Assembly (NCBI GenBank): GCA_015233515.1
Contig: JADFXS010000008.1
Location: 1 to 37,424, forward strand
Direction: 5' to 3'
DNA from: Deltaproteobacteria bacterium
GTDB lineage: Bacteria; Desulfobacterota; Desulfarculia; Adiutricales; JAGVGV01
DNA length: 37,424 bases
This document shows, piece after piece, positions 1 to 7,330 of this stretch; the first letter of the stretch is position 1, and each line of letters starts with the position of its first letter. The notes under the pieces are model-generated. The model was not told the origin of the DNA and made no database searches. It worked only from the letters and a program-made list of their open reading frames with translations. Made by a program: the position numbers and the translations under genes.

Positions 1-2
1 GT

Positions 3-1847
3 ATTGATAATTGCTTAATCAAGGAAATTGAAGGCGTCGAAGAGACCATCTGGGGAGTTGTCGGCAAAATCAAGCAAGATATCCGTTATTTCGAAACCTT
101 GCCTGGAGTGGCCAAAGTCATCCCCATCTCGAAACCGTATAAGTTGGTCAGCCGGGAATTGAAACCTAATCCGACCAGAATCAAAATCAGGGATGTCGAG
201 ATCGGCGGAAACCGCCTGGTAGTTATAGCCGGTCCTTGCGCCGTGGAGACTCGTCAGCGTACCTTGGAAATAGGCCGGATAGTCCGACGTCATGGAGCGG
301 TGCTCTTCAGAGCCGGCGCTTTCAAACCCAGAACTTCTCCATACTCATTTCAAGGCTTGGAAGAAGAAGGCCTGAAAATATTAGCTGAATTGCGCGAGGA
401 AACCGGCATGGGCGTGGTGACGGAAATGACTTCACCCCATCAGGCCGACTTGTTTGTAAAATATGTGGACGTGGTTCAGATCGGCGCCCGCAACATGCAA
501 AATTTTGAACTCCTGAAATGTGTCGGGCGTCTTGGCTTGCCGGTTTTGCTTAAACGCGGACTCTCGGCGGTGATTGAAGAGTGGCTGATGGCCGCGGAAT
601 ATATACTTTCAGAAGGCAATGATAAAGTCATCCTGTGCGAACGTGGAATAAGAACCTTTGAAACTTATACAAGAAATACCCTTGATTTAACCGCGGTGCC
701 GATTATCAAAACACTGAGCCATTTGCCGATAATCGTCGACCCTAGTCATGCCACCGGCATTCGAGATAAGGTCATCCCCATGGGCCGCGCCGCCGTGGCC
801 GCCGGAGCCGACGGGCTGATCGTTGAAGTCCATAGTGAACCGGACAAAGCCTTCTCCGACGGGCCGCAAAGCTTGTATCCCCATCAATTCGAACAGCTCA
901 TGCGGGATCTTTATGTCATCGCCCCTGTGGTCGGTAAATATTTGGATTTGAATTATCTAGATAAAGCCGTCCAGATGAAGTCGATACACACCACGCATAA
1001 TGGTCCATTGAAAGTGGCCTATCACGCCATGCCCGGCTCTTCCTGCCATAAAGCTCTGATCAATTTTTTCGGCACTGAAGTTCCGGCGGAAAGTCGTCGA
1101 TCATTTCGGGAGGTATTCGAAGCCGTGGCCAAGGGTGAAGCCAGCATGGGTTTGATACCGTTAGAAAACACTCTTTCGGGCAGTAACCATGAAAATTACG
1201 ATCTCTTATTGGAATATGATTTTAAAATCATTGCGGAACTGACCTTGAGAATCGTCCATAATTTAATCGGCATCGGCAATTCTGATTTGACCGGGTTAAA
1301 ACGAATCTATTCGCACCCTGTGGTTTTCGAACAATGCAAAGAGTTTCTGGCCGGTCACCCGGAATGGGACTTGGTCGCCGTGAGCGATACCGCTTCCAGC
1401 GTGAAAAGAGTAAAAGACGACAATAATCCCGAAGAAGCGGCCATAGCCAGTCTGGAAGCATCGGAATTGTATAACCTGCCGGTTCTCAAGGAAGGGGTGG
1501 AGACCAACCCGCGAAATTTCACTCGCTACGCGATCATCGCTCAAGACGATGCCTTTATTCGAAGCGCTAAGAACAAATCTTCCCTGATTTATTCCGTCGA
1601 AGACGCTCCCGGCGCCTTATTCGAGACCCTCAAGGTGTTCGCTGAAAACGCCATAAACATAGTTAAGTTGGAATCTCGCCCCGCGCCCGGATCTCCTTGG
1701 GAATATTTATTTTACGTGGATGTCAACCTGGATATCACTGACGAAAAAAATTCTAACATTTTAGCCATGTTACGTGAGAAAACCAAATTTTTCAAAGTCC
1801 TGGGCGCCTACAGCTCGGGCAGTGACATAAAAGGAGTGTGCAATTAG
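3..1847 (+). CDS. DAHP synthase (AroA-I-beta/AroF type) fused to prephenate dehydratase, 5' partial
   Basis: The reading frame is open to the left edge, so the true start lies outside the window; a TTG at 99 is only an internal codon. Counting from that TTG, residues 1-20 end a ferredoxin-like regulatory domain (it leads into KPYKLVSRE, as in Thermotoga-type enzymes). The DAHP synthase barrel follows with AGPCAVE (44-50), GAFKPRTSPYSFQG (73-86), QIGARN near 127 and DPSH near 212. From about 300 a complete prephenate dehydratase follows, with NFTRY near 473 (the T-R-F/Y signature) and an ACT domain containing GALFETL and ESRP (near 510 and 525), the usual phenylalanine-binding motifs. The protein would condense erythrose-4-phosphate with PEP and also convert prephenate to phenylpyruvate, joining the first shikimate step to a terminal phenylalanine step. 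No chorismate mutase domain is visible in the part present. Family assignments are secure; shared feedback control by phenylalanine is inferred. Confidence 0.93.
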   Translation: MDNCLIKEIEGVEETIWGVVGKIKQDIRYFETLPGVAKVIPISKPYKLVSRELKPNPTRIKIRDVEIGGNRLVVIAGPCAVETRQRTLEIGRIVRRHGAVLFRAGAFKPRTSPYSFQGLEEEGLKILAELREETGMGVVTEMTSPHQADLFVKYVDVVQIGARNMQNFELLKCVGRLGLPVLLKRGLSAVIEEWLMAAEYILSEGNDKVILCERGIRTFETYTRNTLDLTAVPIIKTLSHLPIIVDPSHATGIRDKVIPMGRAAVAAGADGLIVEVHSEPDKAFSDGPQSLYPHQFEQLMRDLYVIAPVVGKYLDLNYLDKAVQMKSIHTTHNGPLKVAYHAMPGSSCHKALINFFGTEVPAESRRSFREVFEAVAKGEASMGLIPLENTLSGSNHENYDLLLEYDFKIIAELTLRIVHNLIGIGNSDLTGLKRIYSHPVVFEQCKEFLAGHPEWDLVAVSDTASSVKRVKDDNNPEEAAIASLEASELYNLPVLKEGVETNPRNFTRYAIIAQDDAFIRSAKNKSSLIYSVEDAPGALFETLKVFAENAINIVKLESRPAPGSPWEYLFYVDVNLDITDEKNSNILAMLREKTKFFKVLGAYSSGSDIKGVCN

Positions 1848-2015
1848 CTGATGGGCCGTCGCCGCGTATGACCGAAATCCGTCGACGAACGGATGCCCCA
1901 TAGAGAAATCATACGTTGCCCGAGACCTGATGGTCGGGAGAGCGGTCCGAGCCGAAATAGGCGTATCCTTAATAGTCTATCGGCCGAGGTCGGCCACGAT
2001 GGTCGATTAGAGGAT
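1848..2015 (+). ncRNA. Candidate structured RNA: three-way junction plus long hairpin
   Basis: No gene is seen between 1848 and 2560. The first 170 bases fold unusually well. A closing stem 1853-1859/1942-1948 (7 pairs, two G-U) encloses a 7-pair stem 1865-1871/1909-1915, itself holding a perfect 6-pair hairpin 1877-1882/1889-1894, and a second arm at 1919-1938. A long imperfect hairpin follows (outer ATCCT/AGGAT at 1965-1969/2011-2015, inner GGCCG/CGGCC at 1982-1995). CTGATGG and CCGAAAT occur twice with nearly equal spacing (1848 and 1872; 1927 and 1952). I do not recognise a known RNA family, and the strand is assumed from the flanking genes. Confidence 0.35.
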
Positions 2016-2033
2016 GTCTAATATATTTGACTT

Positions 2034-2104
2034 CAACTCCATCTTGTATTAAATGGAGCGCGACGATTATTTGCGTTTAGCGTAGATGAGAAATTGTGGA
2101 GTTG
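2034..2104. other. Inverted repeat in the aroF-pheA/ackA gap
   Basis: CAACTCCA at 2034-2041 is perfectly complementary to TGGAGTTG at 2097-2104. A competing CTCCAT/ATGGAG hairpin lies inside the left half. The element continues the structured stretch that begins at 1848. No tract of T follows, so it is not an obvious terminator. Confidence 0.35.
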
Positions 2105-2123
2105 CCCGATTATAATATATCAG

Positions 2124-2156
2124 CCCCCGCCGCTCTGACGATTCCGGCGGCGGGGG
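2124..2156. other. GC-rich hairpin, 9-pair stem
   Basis: CCCCCGCCG at 2124-2132 pairs perfectly with CGGCGGGGG at 2148-2156 around a 15-base loop. There is no T-run on either side, so a factor-independent terminator is unlikely; an mRNA-stabilising or regulatory hairpin is possible. Bases 2157-2551 show no gene or clear element. Confidence 0.5.
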
Positions 2157-2560
2157 TAATCCTCAAGAGCAGCGGTTGCGGCTTTTTGACGTCCCCATTA
2201 ACCAGCCTGACCCTGATCATGCCGGCATTTTTTGGTAATTCTCGCTATCCTCACCCTGGAACCCGGCGCAAATCGGAGATTTTCACTCATAATCCGGCGA
2301 ACAGCGGCACTGAATTCCTTGATCCGCAATTTGTCATGTTTTACATGAACTATGTTGGCTGAACATTTGTTTTTAAATGTATTTTTGTCACTGATGTTTC
2401 TCAATGGAACATCGGCGGCCGGTCGTTTATATATTTTGAGATAACAACCTTCCGGCGTCGGGGATTATTGCCAATATCCGGTAAAAACGACGACCTTTCG
2501 AGGTCAGACAAATCCGGTTGCGGCGCAAGCCTGGGCGTCATCATGACAAATGGAGAGTCC

Positions 2561-3793
2561 ATGAACATTTTGATTATTAACGCAGGCAGTTCTTCAGTAA
2601 AATTTACATGTTTTCAGTTACCGGGCGACAAAGTCCTGGCCAGGGGCTTAGTCGAACGGATCGGTTTGAGCGGCACCATGATGAAATGCGCCAACCATCG
2701 CGGCGAGGAATCGACCCATGAAGTCCAAGTCAGCAACACCGTTGGGGCGGTGGGGCAAATAGCCGCCTATTTAACCGATGAGAAACATGGAGTTATCAAG
2801 GCCACCTCGGAAATTGACGCCATCGGTCACCGGCTTGTCCATGGCGGCGAGTGGATAAAAGATACGGTCCTCATCGACGACGAAGTCAAAAAGACCATCG
2901 AAAAATGTTTCGAATTGGCTCCGTTACACAATCCGCCCAACCTGGACGGCGTGTTGGCCTGTGAGGAGCATTTTCCCGGAAAACCGCAAGTCGGAGTTTT
3001 TGATACGGCTTTTCATTCCAGTATCCCGGAACATGCTTTTCTGTATGGTTTACCGTATCAGCTGTATAAAGAAGATAAAATCCGCCGCTACGGCTTTCAC
3101 GGCACCAGCCATAAATATGTATCGTTTAAAGCCGCCGAATTTTTGGGTCGACCGGTAACGGAATTGAAATTGATCACTTGCCATCTGGGCAATGGGTGCA
3201 GTATTACCGCCGTTGACAAAGGTCGCAGCCTCGACACCAGCATGGGGCTCACACCCTTGGAAGGTCTAATCATGGGGACCAGGTGCGGAGATTTGGATCC
3301 GGCCATTGTTTTTTACCTGATGGAACACAAAAAGCTGGACCGGAACGAAATCGACAACCTGCTCAACAAGCGGAGCGGCCTATTAGGGCTGGCCGGAATA
3401 AACAGTAGCGACCTTCGTGACGTTCTCAAGGCCAGGGATGAAGGCAATGCTCAAGCCGCCGCCGCGATTAAAGCGTTTTGCTATCGCATAAAAAAATACA
3501 TCGGCGCCTACACCGCGTCTCTAGGTTCCTTGGATGCTTTAATCTTTACCGGAGGAATAGGAGAGAATTCACCCGATGTCCGGGAAATGGTGTGTGAAAA
3601 CATGGCTAGTTTAGGCCTCGGCCTCGATGTGGCAAAGAACAAAGTACGTTCGAATGGTTGTCGGGAAATTCATGACAGCCGCAGTGGAGTAAAAATATTG
3701 GTGGTTCCTACGAATGAAGAGCTGGAAATCGCCATGCAGACTTATTCGGTGTGGAAGGCGCAATGCCAGCCAAGCTGCTGCTGCTCGGCCTGA
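2561..3793 (+). CDS. ackA: Acetate kinase
   Basis: Interconverts acetate plus ATP and acetyl phosphate plus ADP in the cytoplasm, either yielding ATP from acetyl-CoA or activating acetate. The 410-residue protein has the ASKHA-fold signatures in order: IINAGSSSVK (catalytic Asn7), VFDTAFH, GFHGTSHKYV, HLGNGCSI, TPLEGLIMGTRCGDLDPA and FTGGIGENS. The ATG at 2561 is chosen because GGAGAG lies four bases upstream and the family starts with this MNILIINAGSSS motif; the frame stays open upstream to 2468 without support. No phosphotransacetylase gene is adjacent. The C-terminus is odd: after the usual end (NEELEIA, then about 16 residues) it adds CQPSCCCSA, four cysteines in nine residues. Confidence 0.96.
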   Translation: MNILIINAGSSSVKFTCFQLPGDKVLARGLVERIGLSGTMMKCANHRGEESTHEVQVSNTVGAVGQIAAYLTDEKHGVIKATSEIDAIGHRLVHGGEWIKDTVLIDDEVKKTIEKCFELAPLHNPPNLDGVLACEEHFPGKPQVGVFDTAFHSSIPEHAFLYGLPYQLYKEDKIRRYGFHGTSHKYVSFKAAEFLGRPVTELKLITCHLGNGCSITAVDKGRSLDTSMGLTPLEGLIMGTRCGDLDPAIVFYLMEHKKLDRNEIDNLLNKRSGLLGLAGINSSDLRDVLKARDEGNAQAAAAIKAFCYRIKKYIGAYTASLGSLDALIFTGGIGENSPDVREMVCENMASLGLGLDVAKNKVRSNGCREIHDSRSGVKILVVPTNEELEIAMQTYSVWKAQCQPSCCCSA

Positions 3794-3880
3794 TTTTTCT
3801 GCTTCCCGTGACGGTGTTTCGACTCGGATCTTGCTTATCGTTTTGCGGATTCGCTTTCATTCGGCCGTTGAGTCATCAGG

Positions 3881-3950
3881 TTGAACATGCAAGCGAGCGC
3901 ATTCTCCGCAGCTTGCCGCGGCGAGCAAAAACTTAAATGCGTTCGTTTCT
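3881..3950 (+). repeat. Palindromic intergenic repeat, copy 1 (partial)
   Basis: Begins TTGAACATGCAAGCGAGCGC, then an imperfect hairpin (CCGCAG..GCGG), GCGAGCAAAAA and TGCGTTCGTT. The same ordered blocks recur at 6318, 9252, 11837, 33890, 36290 and 37175. The second hairpin of the full unit is not recognisable here; an unrelated inverted repeat takes its place at 3959-4002. Confidence 0.75.
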
Positions 3951-3958
3951 TAAATTCA

Positions 3959-4002
3959 GTCGGCCTTTCTTCATCGATCGAATAATCGCTGGGAAGGCCG
4001 AC
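3959..4002. other. Inverted repeat, 9-pair stem
   Basis: GTCGGCCTT at 3959-3967 pairs perfectly with AAGGCCGAC at 3994-4002 around 26 bases. It directly follows repeat copy 1 and sits between ackA and the membrane protein gene. No T-run follows. Confidence 0.45.
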
Positions 4003-4121
4003 AAATTGTCTTGTCGCAAAAAAGAACATAACTGACCTCTCGATGGGCCGTTTCCGATGGTCATCACCCGCCCTTTAGCAAAGGGACAGGTGTCGTTTCC
4101 AAGGAGCGGCGCAAGGCGCGA

Positions 4122-4249
4122 CGAGAAATCTCCAGGACAAAAAACCATTCTTGAAAACGACGGAAATTTCTCGCTTCGCTTCGAAATGATAGTTTGGGGA
4201 TGTTTCTCTATTTTACATCCCGCCGAGGCGCGGAGGGTCGAATATTCGA
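4122..4249. other. Cluster of inverted repeats upstream of the Gate-domain gene
   Basis: Three elements are packed here: CGAGAAAT (4122-4129) with ATTTCTCG (4166-4173); GGGATGT (4197-4203) with ACATCCC (4215-4221); and the 12-base perfect palindrome TCGAATATTCGA (4238-4249). The run AAATTTCTCGCTTCGCTTCG resembles short dispersed repeats seen in other bacterial genomes, but only one copy is present in this window. No convincing gene lies in 3794-4376. Confidence 0.35.
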
Positions 4250-4376
4250 AAAAATCGGCCTGCCTAAATTATCTGGACGAACGCTCAAGCCAAGGTCGTC
4301 AGGCGCTATCGGGGTCAATGAATATAAATACAGAAGAAAGGCCAAGAGTCGCTGGACTGTCGGTGAATAAAAGACT

Positions 4377-5327
4377 GTGAACTTTCCGTCAAAGATAAGC
4401 CATGCGTTCAAAGAAACGGTAAAAGACGCCGTCAAAGTCAGCCTGGAGCTTTTCAAAATCATGGTCCCCATCATCGTGGCCATAAAGGTTCTCAAGGAGC
4501 TAGGCCTTATTGATTACCTGGCGGTACCTCTAACCCCGATTATGGAACTGGTCGGTCTGCCGAGCCAGACCGGACTGGTCTGGGCCGCTTCCATAGCAAA
4601 TGGATTATATTCCGGTATTCTGGTATATACGGCCTTAATTCCCGACATGCCGACCATCTCCGTGGCCCAGATAACCGTCTTGGCCACCATCCTCCTGATT
4701 GCTCACAACATTCCGGTGGAAGTCAGAATAACCCAACAATGCGGCGTGGGGATATGGAGCCAGCTGGTGCTGCGCTTCGGGGGAGCTTTGATTTGCGGGG
4801 TCATGTTGCACCTGATCTTTTCCCGCTGGAATCTTTTGAGTGAACCCGCGGTGATCCTTTGGCAAGTCAAAGCCCCGGCCGATCCCTCCTGGCTGACTTG
4901 GGCCATGGGGGAAGGGCGCAATTTACTATCCATTTTTGTTATTATTTTTATCTTGATGACCGTGATGCGTCTTTTGAACTATTTTCATATCACGGATTTA
5001 TTCAATCGATTGCTTCAACCTATACTCCGCTTGATGGGTATCGGGAAGGAAGCCGCCACCATAACAATTATCGGCTTGACCATGGGCATAGCTTATGGCG
5101 GGGGGCTGATCATTCACGAAGCCCATCGCGGAAAAATGAAACAGCATGATATTTTCGCGGCGGTCAGTTTGATGGGTTTGTCTCATGCCCTGATCGAAGA
5201 TTCACTATTGATGAGTTTATTGGGCGCCAGCCTTTATGGAATACTCTTCGCCCGGCTGCTGTTCTCCTTGGTGGTTGTGGCCGGATTGACCCGGTTCGTC
5301 GCCCGGTTGGGGAATCGAGGAGGCTGA
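4377..5327 (+). CDS. Nucleoside-recognition (Gate domain) membrane protein
   Basis: A 316-residue inner-membrane protein with about seven hydrophobic segments and two Gate-like halves: residues about 20-165 (LELFKIMVPIIVAIKVLKELG, SGILVYTALIP, AHNIPVEVRI) and 185-310 (GRNLLSIFVIIFILMTVMR, TIIGLTMGIAYGGGLIIHEA, MGLSHALIEDSLL). This matches the nucleoside recognition family that includes SpmA/SpmB-like proteins. The name is historical, and the transported substrate of stand-alone members is not established. The start is a GTG with no good ribosome binding site, so it is uncertain. The gene ends 12 bases from the convergent DUF2156 gene. Confidence 0.8.
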   Translation: MNFPSKISHAFKETVKDAVKVSLELFKIMVPIIVAIKVLKELGLIDYLAVPLTPIMELVGLPSQTGLVWAASIANGLYSGILVYTALIPDMPTISVAQITVLATILLIAHNIPVEVRITQQCGVGIWSQLVLRFGGALICGVMLHLIFSRWNLLSEPAVILWQVKAPADPSWLTWAMGEGRNLLSIFVIIFILMTVMRLLNYFHITDLFNRLLQPILRLMGIGKEAATITIIGLTMGIAYGGGLIIHEAHRGKMKQHDIFAAVSLMGLSHALIEDSLLMSLLGASLYGILFARLLFSLVVVAGLTRFVARLGNRGG

Positions 5328-5339
5328 CCGCATCGATCA

Positions 5340-6275
5340 TCAATAATTGAGAAATATGTTGAATTTTTCCATCATATAATAAGGGTGATAAGATTTTTTA
5401 GCCTGCCGCAAACCTTCGACTCCCAGGTCCTGTTCCCGATTGATGTATTTATAACCAGACCAAAAATACTGACAAAAATACTGGTTCACGAATGAATACA
5501 AGCCACGAATCTCCGGATTGGCTTTTTCCGCGTGGATAACGACCGTCTCCGGGTTCAGAGGCTCGCCCAGGGTAAACGCTTCGATTTTATTATCAATGAG
5601 CACCGCCAGGCCTCGGAAGTTCAATTCCTTGAAATATTGAAGCGCTTCAATAATGGCCTCATTCTCTCCAGCCAGTCGGGAATCCCCCTGACAATCCCGA
5701 CGCAGGCACCATTCTTCTTGCATTTCCAGGACTTGAGTCACAAGGCCTTCATCAAGTTCCAGGCAGTCACATGAATAATTTTTTAAAAAATAGTTTAAGT
5801 GGTTCCTTTTCTGATGAAGATGCCGCCCGGACAAATTGATCAGATCCTCAGTCAAATAGACATAATCACTCTGATTCGGGTCAGCTTCCACCCGGTAGCG
5901 CTGCAAATCGATCCAACGTTCAATGAATTCACGCTCCACCCGGCTGAGGCGTGTCGGGGATCCGGTTTCCAGTTGGTGATCAAAAAGAAATTCCAAGGCT
6001 CTGGTTTTATCTCCGGGACCGATTGGAGCCAAACTAAATGCCGGCGCATCAAACGGAGTACAGATGATCACAAGAGACTCATCCACCACACGCCAGACCG
6101 GCCGATAATAATGTCGCCACATGAATAGATTGGTAAAGGTCAGTTCGGAAATTCGCGGCGGATCACGGCGTAAGTAACCGATGATAACGTCCCGGTCTTC
6201 AATTTCCAAAGGTTTGAATTCTTCTAAGGTTGACCGATGATCGGTCTCGACATGATCTAAGGGGAGGGGAGTCAT
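5340..6275 (-). CDS. DUF2156 / LPG-synthase C-terminal-like acyltransferase domain protein
   Basis: A 311-residue soluble protein that resembles the DUF2156 family (phosphatidylglycerol lysyltransferase C-terminal-like, a double GNAT fold). Supporting stretches are the N-terminal PRISELTFTNLFMWRHYYRP, the central NLSGRHLHQKRNHLNYFLKNY with its conserved K-R-N-H core, and the C-terminal FVNQYFCQYFW and YINREQDLGVEGLRQAKKSY. In this family the fold is expected to transfer an acyl or aminoacyl group; there is no membrane flippase part here, and the substrate is unknown. The ATG at 6275 has only a weak ribosome binding site. It stands alone, convergent with the Gate-domain gene. Confidence 0.82.
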   Translation of the reverse strand: MTPLPLDHVETDHRSTLEEFKPLEIEDRDVIIGYLRRDPPRISELTFTNLFMWRHYYRPVWRVVDESLVIICTPFDAPAFSLAPIGPGDKTRALEFLFDHQLETGSPTRLSRVEREFIERWIDLQRYRVEADPNQSDYVYLTEDLINLSGRHLHQKRNHLNYFLKNYSCDCLELDEGLVTQVLEMQEEWCLRRDCQGDSRLAGENEAIIEALQYFKELNFRGLAVLIDNKIEAFTLGEPLNPETVVIHAEKANPEIRGLYSFVNQYFCQYFWSGYKYINREQDLGVEGLRQAKKSYHPYYMMEKFNIFLNY

Positions 6276-6317
6276 GATATCAAGCTCACATCAGGTAATA
6301 ATCGGAAAATTGGGTTA

Positions 6318-6367
6318 TTGAAGCCCCCGCGGCAAGTTGCGGGGAATACGCTCGCTTGCATGTTCAA
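6318..6367 (-). repeat. Palindromic intergenic repeat, copy 2 (single hairpin)
   Basis: Reads TTGAAGCCCCCGCGGCAAG, then TTGCGGGG, then GAATACGCTCGCTTGCATG and TTCAA. This is the reverse orientation of copy 1, reduced to one hairpin flanked by the TTGAA and TTCAA ends. Its last bases supply the TGA stop codon of the MORN gene. Confidence 0.75.
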
Positions 6368-6891
6368 TTTAGGGGTGACTTATCTTTGGTATCCCGGATA
6401 GTGTTTAGCTTATCCAAAATGCTGGTTCCATCATGGAGATCGCCGGAAATATCCGTTTCCATGGGTGCCGGTTGCTTGACGGCTCCGGGAATTGATGGGG
6501 ATTGAGGGGCCTCCTTTTGAGTGGATGCGGAGTCTTGGTTGGCGAAGGAGGCCGGTAAGCCGGTCGTGTGTCGCTTTTCCGGCCAATATTCCAACTGAGG
6601 CCCCAGATAAAGGCCTTTTTGGAAAAATCCGGATTTGCTGCCGCCGTTGGGTAAAGTCAAAACACCTTGGCCATGGAAGAGACCATCTTGAAAACTGCCT
6701 TCGTACCACATCCCGTAAGAGTAAAAAATATAAGTTCCCTCTCCATTTTGGCAATCGCCCCTGATGCAGGCCGACTCTCCGGCGTGGATGACGGGTGCGA
6801 ATCCGCTCGTGATCATGATCAGACCGCAGATGGCTATAATTCCAAAGCGCCACCGTCTATTTAAGCTTGACCATCCGTGATGTGCCGTCAT
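6364..6891 (-). CDS. Exported MORN-repeat protein
   Basis: A 175-residue protein with a signal peptide (arginine-rich start, hydrophobic core GIIAICGLIMITSGFAPV, likely cleavage after IHA) and two MORN-like repeats: NGEGTYIFYSYGMWYEGSFQDG and HGQGVLTLPNGGSKSGFFQKG. Its tail is low in structure and rich in Pro, Ser and Gln. MORN repeats commonly bind lipids or other proteins; the actual role is unknown. Start chosen at 6891 because GGAGGC sits seven bases upstream; the frame is open 14 codons further to 6933 without such a site. The stop codon lies inside repeat copy 2, so the last residues may be set by that insertion. Divergent from the glutaredoxin gene. Confidence 0.75.
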   Translation of the reverse strand: MTAHHGWSSLNRRWRFGIIAICGLIMITSGFAPVIHAGESACIRGDCQNGEGTYIFYSYGMWYEGSFQDGLFHGQGVLTLPNGGSKSGFFQKGLYLGPQLEYWPEKRHTTGLPASFANQDSASTQKEAPQSPSIPGAVKQPAPMETDISGDLHDGTSILDKLNTIRDTKDKSPLN

Positions 6892-6996
6892 TTTTAGCCT
6901 CCATGCCGTCATCATATCAAAAAAGAGCAACATTGGTCAAATTTGCTGGTGGCGCCGCGCAACTTTCATAATCCAAATGGAAAAAACGCCCTTTGG

Positions 6997-7025
6997 TTGA
7001 AAAAAAAATCCGGCAATGATATTCT
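6997..7025 (+). promoter_or_regulatory. Sigma-70-type promoter for glutaredoxin-FTR
   Basis: TTGAAA at 6997-7002 and TATTCT at 7020-7025 are spaced by 17 bases, about 50 bases before the glutaredoxin start. The spacer begins with a run of A. Confidence 0.5.
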
Positions 7026-7075
7026 ATCGATCATGGATGATCTAAATTGACACAATGGGTTACAAAGGAGCCACC

Positions 7076-7330
7076 ATGAGCAAAAAAGTTTTTTTATATG
7101 CGTTAAGTACCTGTGGTCATTGCCGGCGGACCAAACAATTTCTTAATGAAAAAAACGTGGAATACGACTATATCGATGTGGATTCCTGCGCAGCGGAAAA
7201 TCGCTCCAAAGTCTTGGATGAAGTAAAAAAGTATAATCCACGTTGCACTTTTCCCACGATTCTTATTGGAGATCAGGTCATAGTCGGATTTAAGGAAGAC
7301 GAAATACTTCAAGCCTTGAGTCAATCATGA
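7076..7330 (+). CDS. Glutaredoxin-family thiol-disulfide protein (CGHC)
   Basis: An 84-residue thioredoxin-fold protein. The redox motif C13-G-H-C16 lies after strand KVFLYAL, and CTFPTILIG provides the cis-proline loop. YDYIDVD and GFKEDEIL fit the glutaredoxin/NrdH-like fold. CGHC rather than CPYC suggests a thioredoxin-like redox potential. The start at 7076 follows AAAGGAG with a five-base gap; an ATG at 7055 in the same frame lacks such a site. The stop overlaps the start of the FTR gene (ATGA), so the two are translationally coupled. The neighbouring FTR makes ferredoxin the plausible electron source instead of glutathione; that link is inference. Confidence 0.9.
   Translation: MSKKVFLYALSTCGHCRRTKQFLNEKNVEYDYIDVDSCAAENRSKVLDEVKKYNPRCTFPTILIGDQVIVGFKEDEILQALSQS

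Noticed and set aside
1848..1960. Hammerhead ribozyme, from two CTGATG...GAAA pairs
   Set aside because: The base after CTGATG is G instead of A, stem II cannot form between the motifs of the first pair, and the nucleotide at the cleavage position would be G. The motifs are kept only as a repeated feature.
2096..2362. 88-codon ORF upstream of ackA
   Set aside because: It starts in a palindromic region, has no ribosome binding site and no recognisable sequence.
4057..4380. 107-codon plus-strand ORF before the Gate-domain gene
   Set aside because: It runs through inverted repeats, has no ribosome binding site and its composition looks non-coding.
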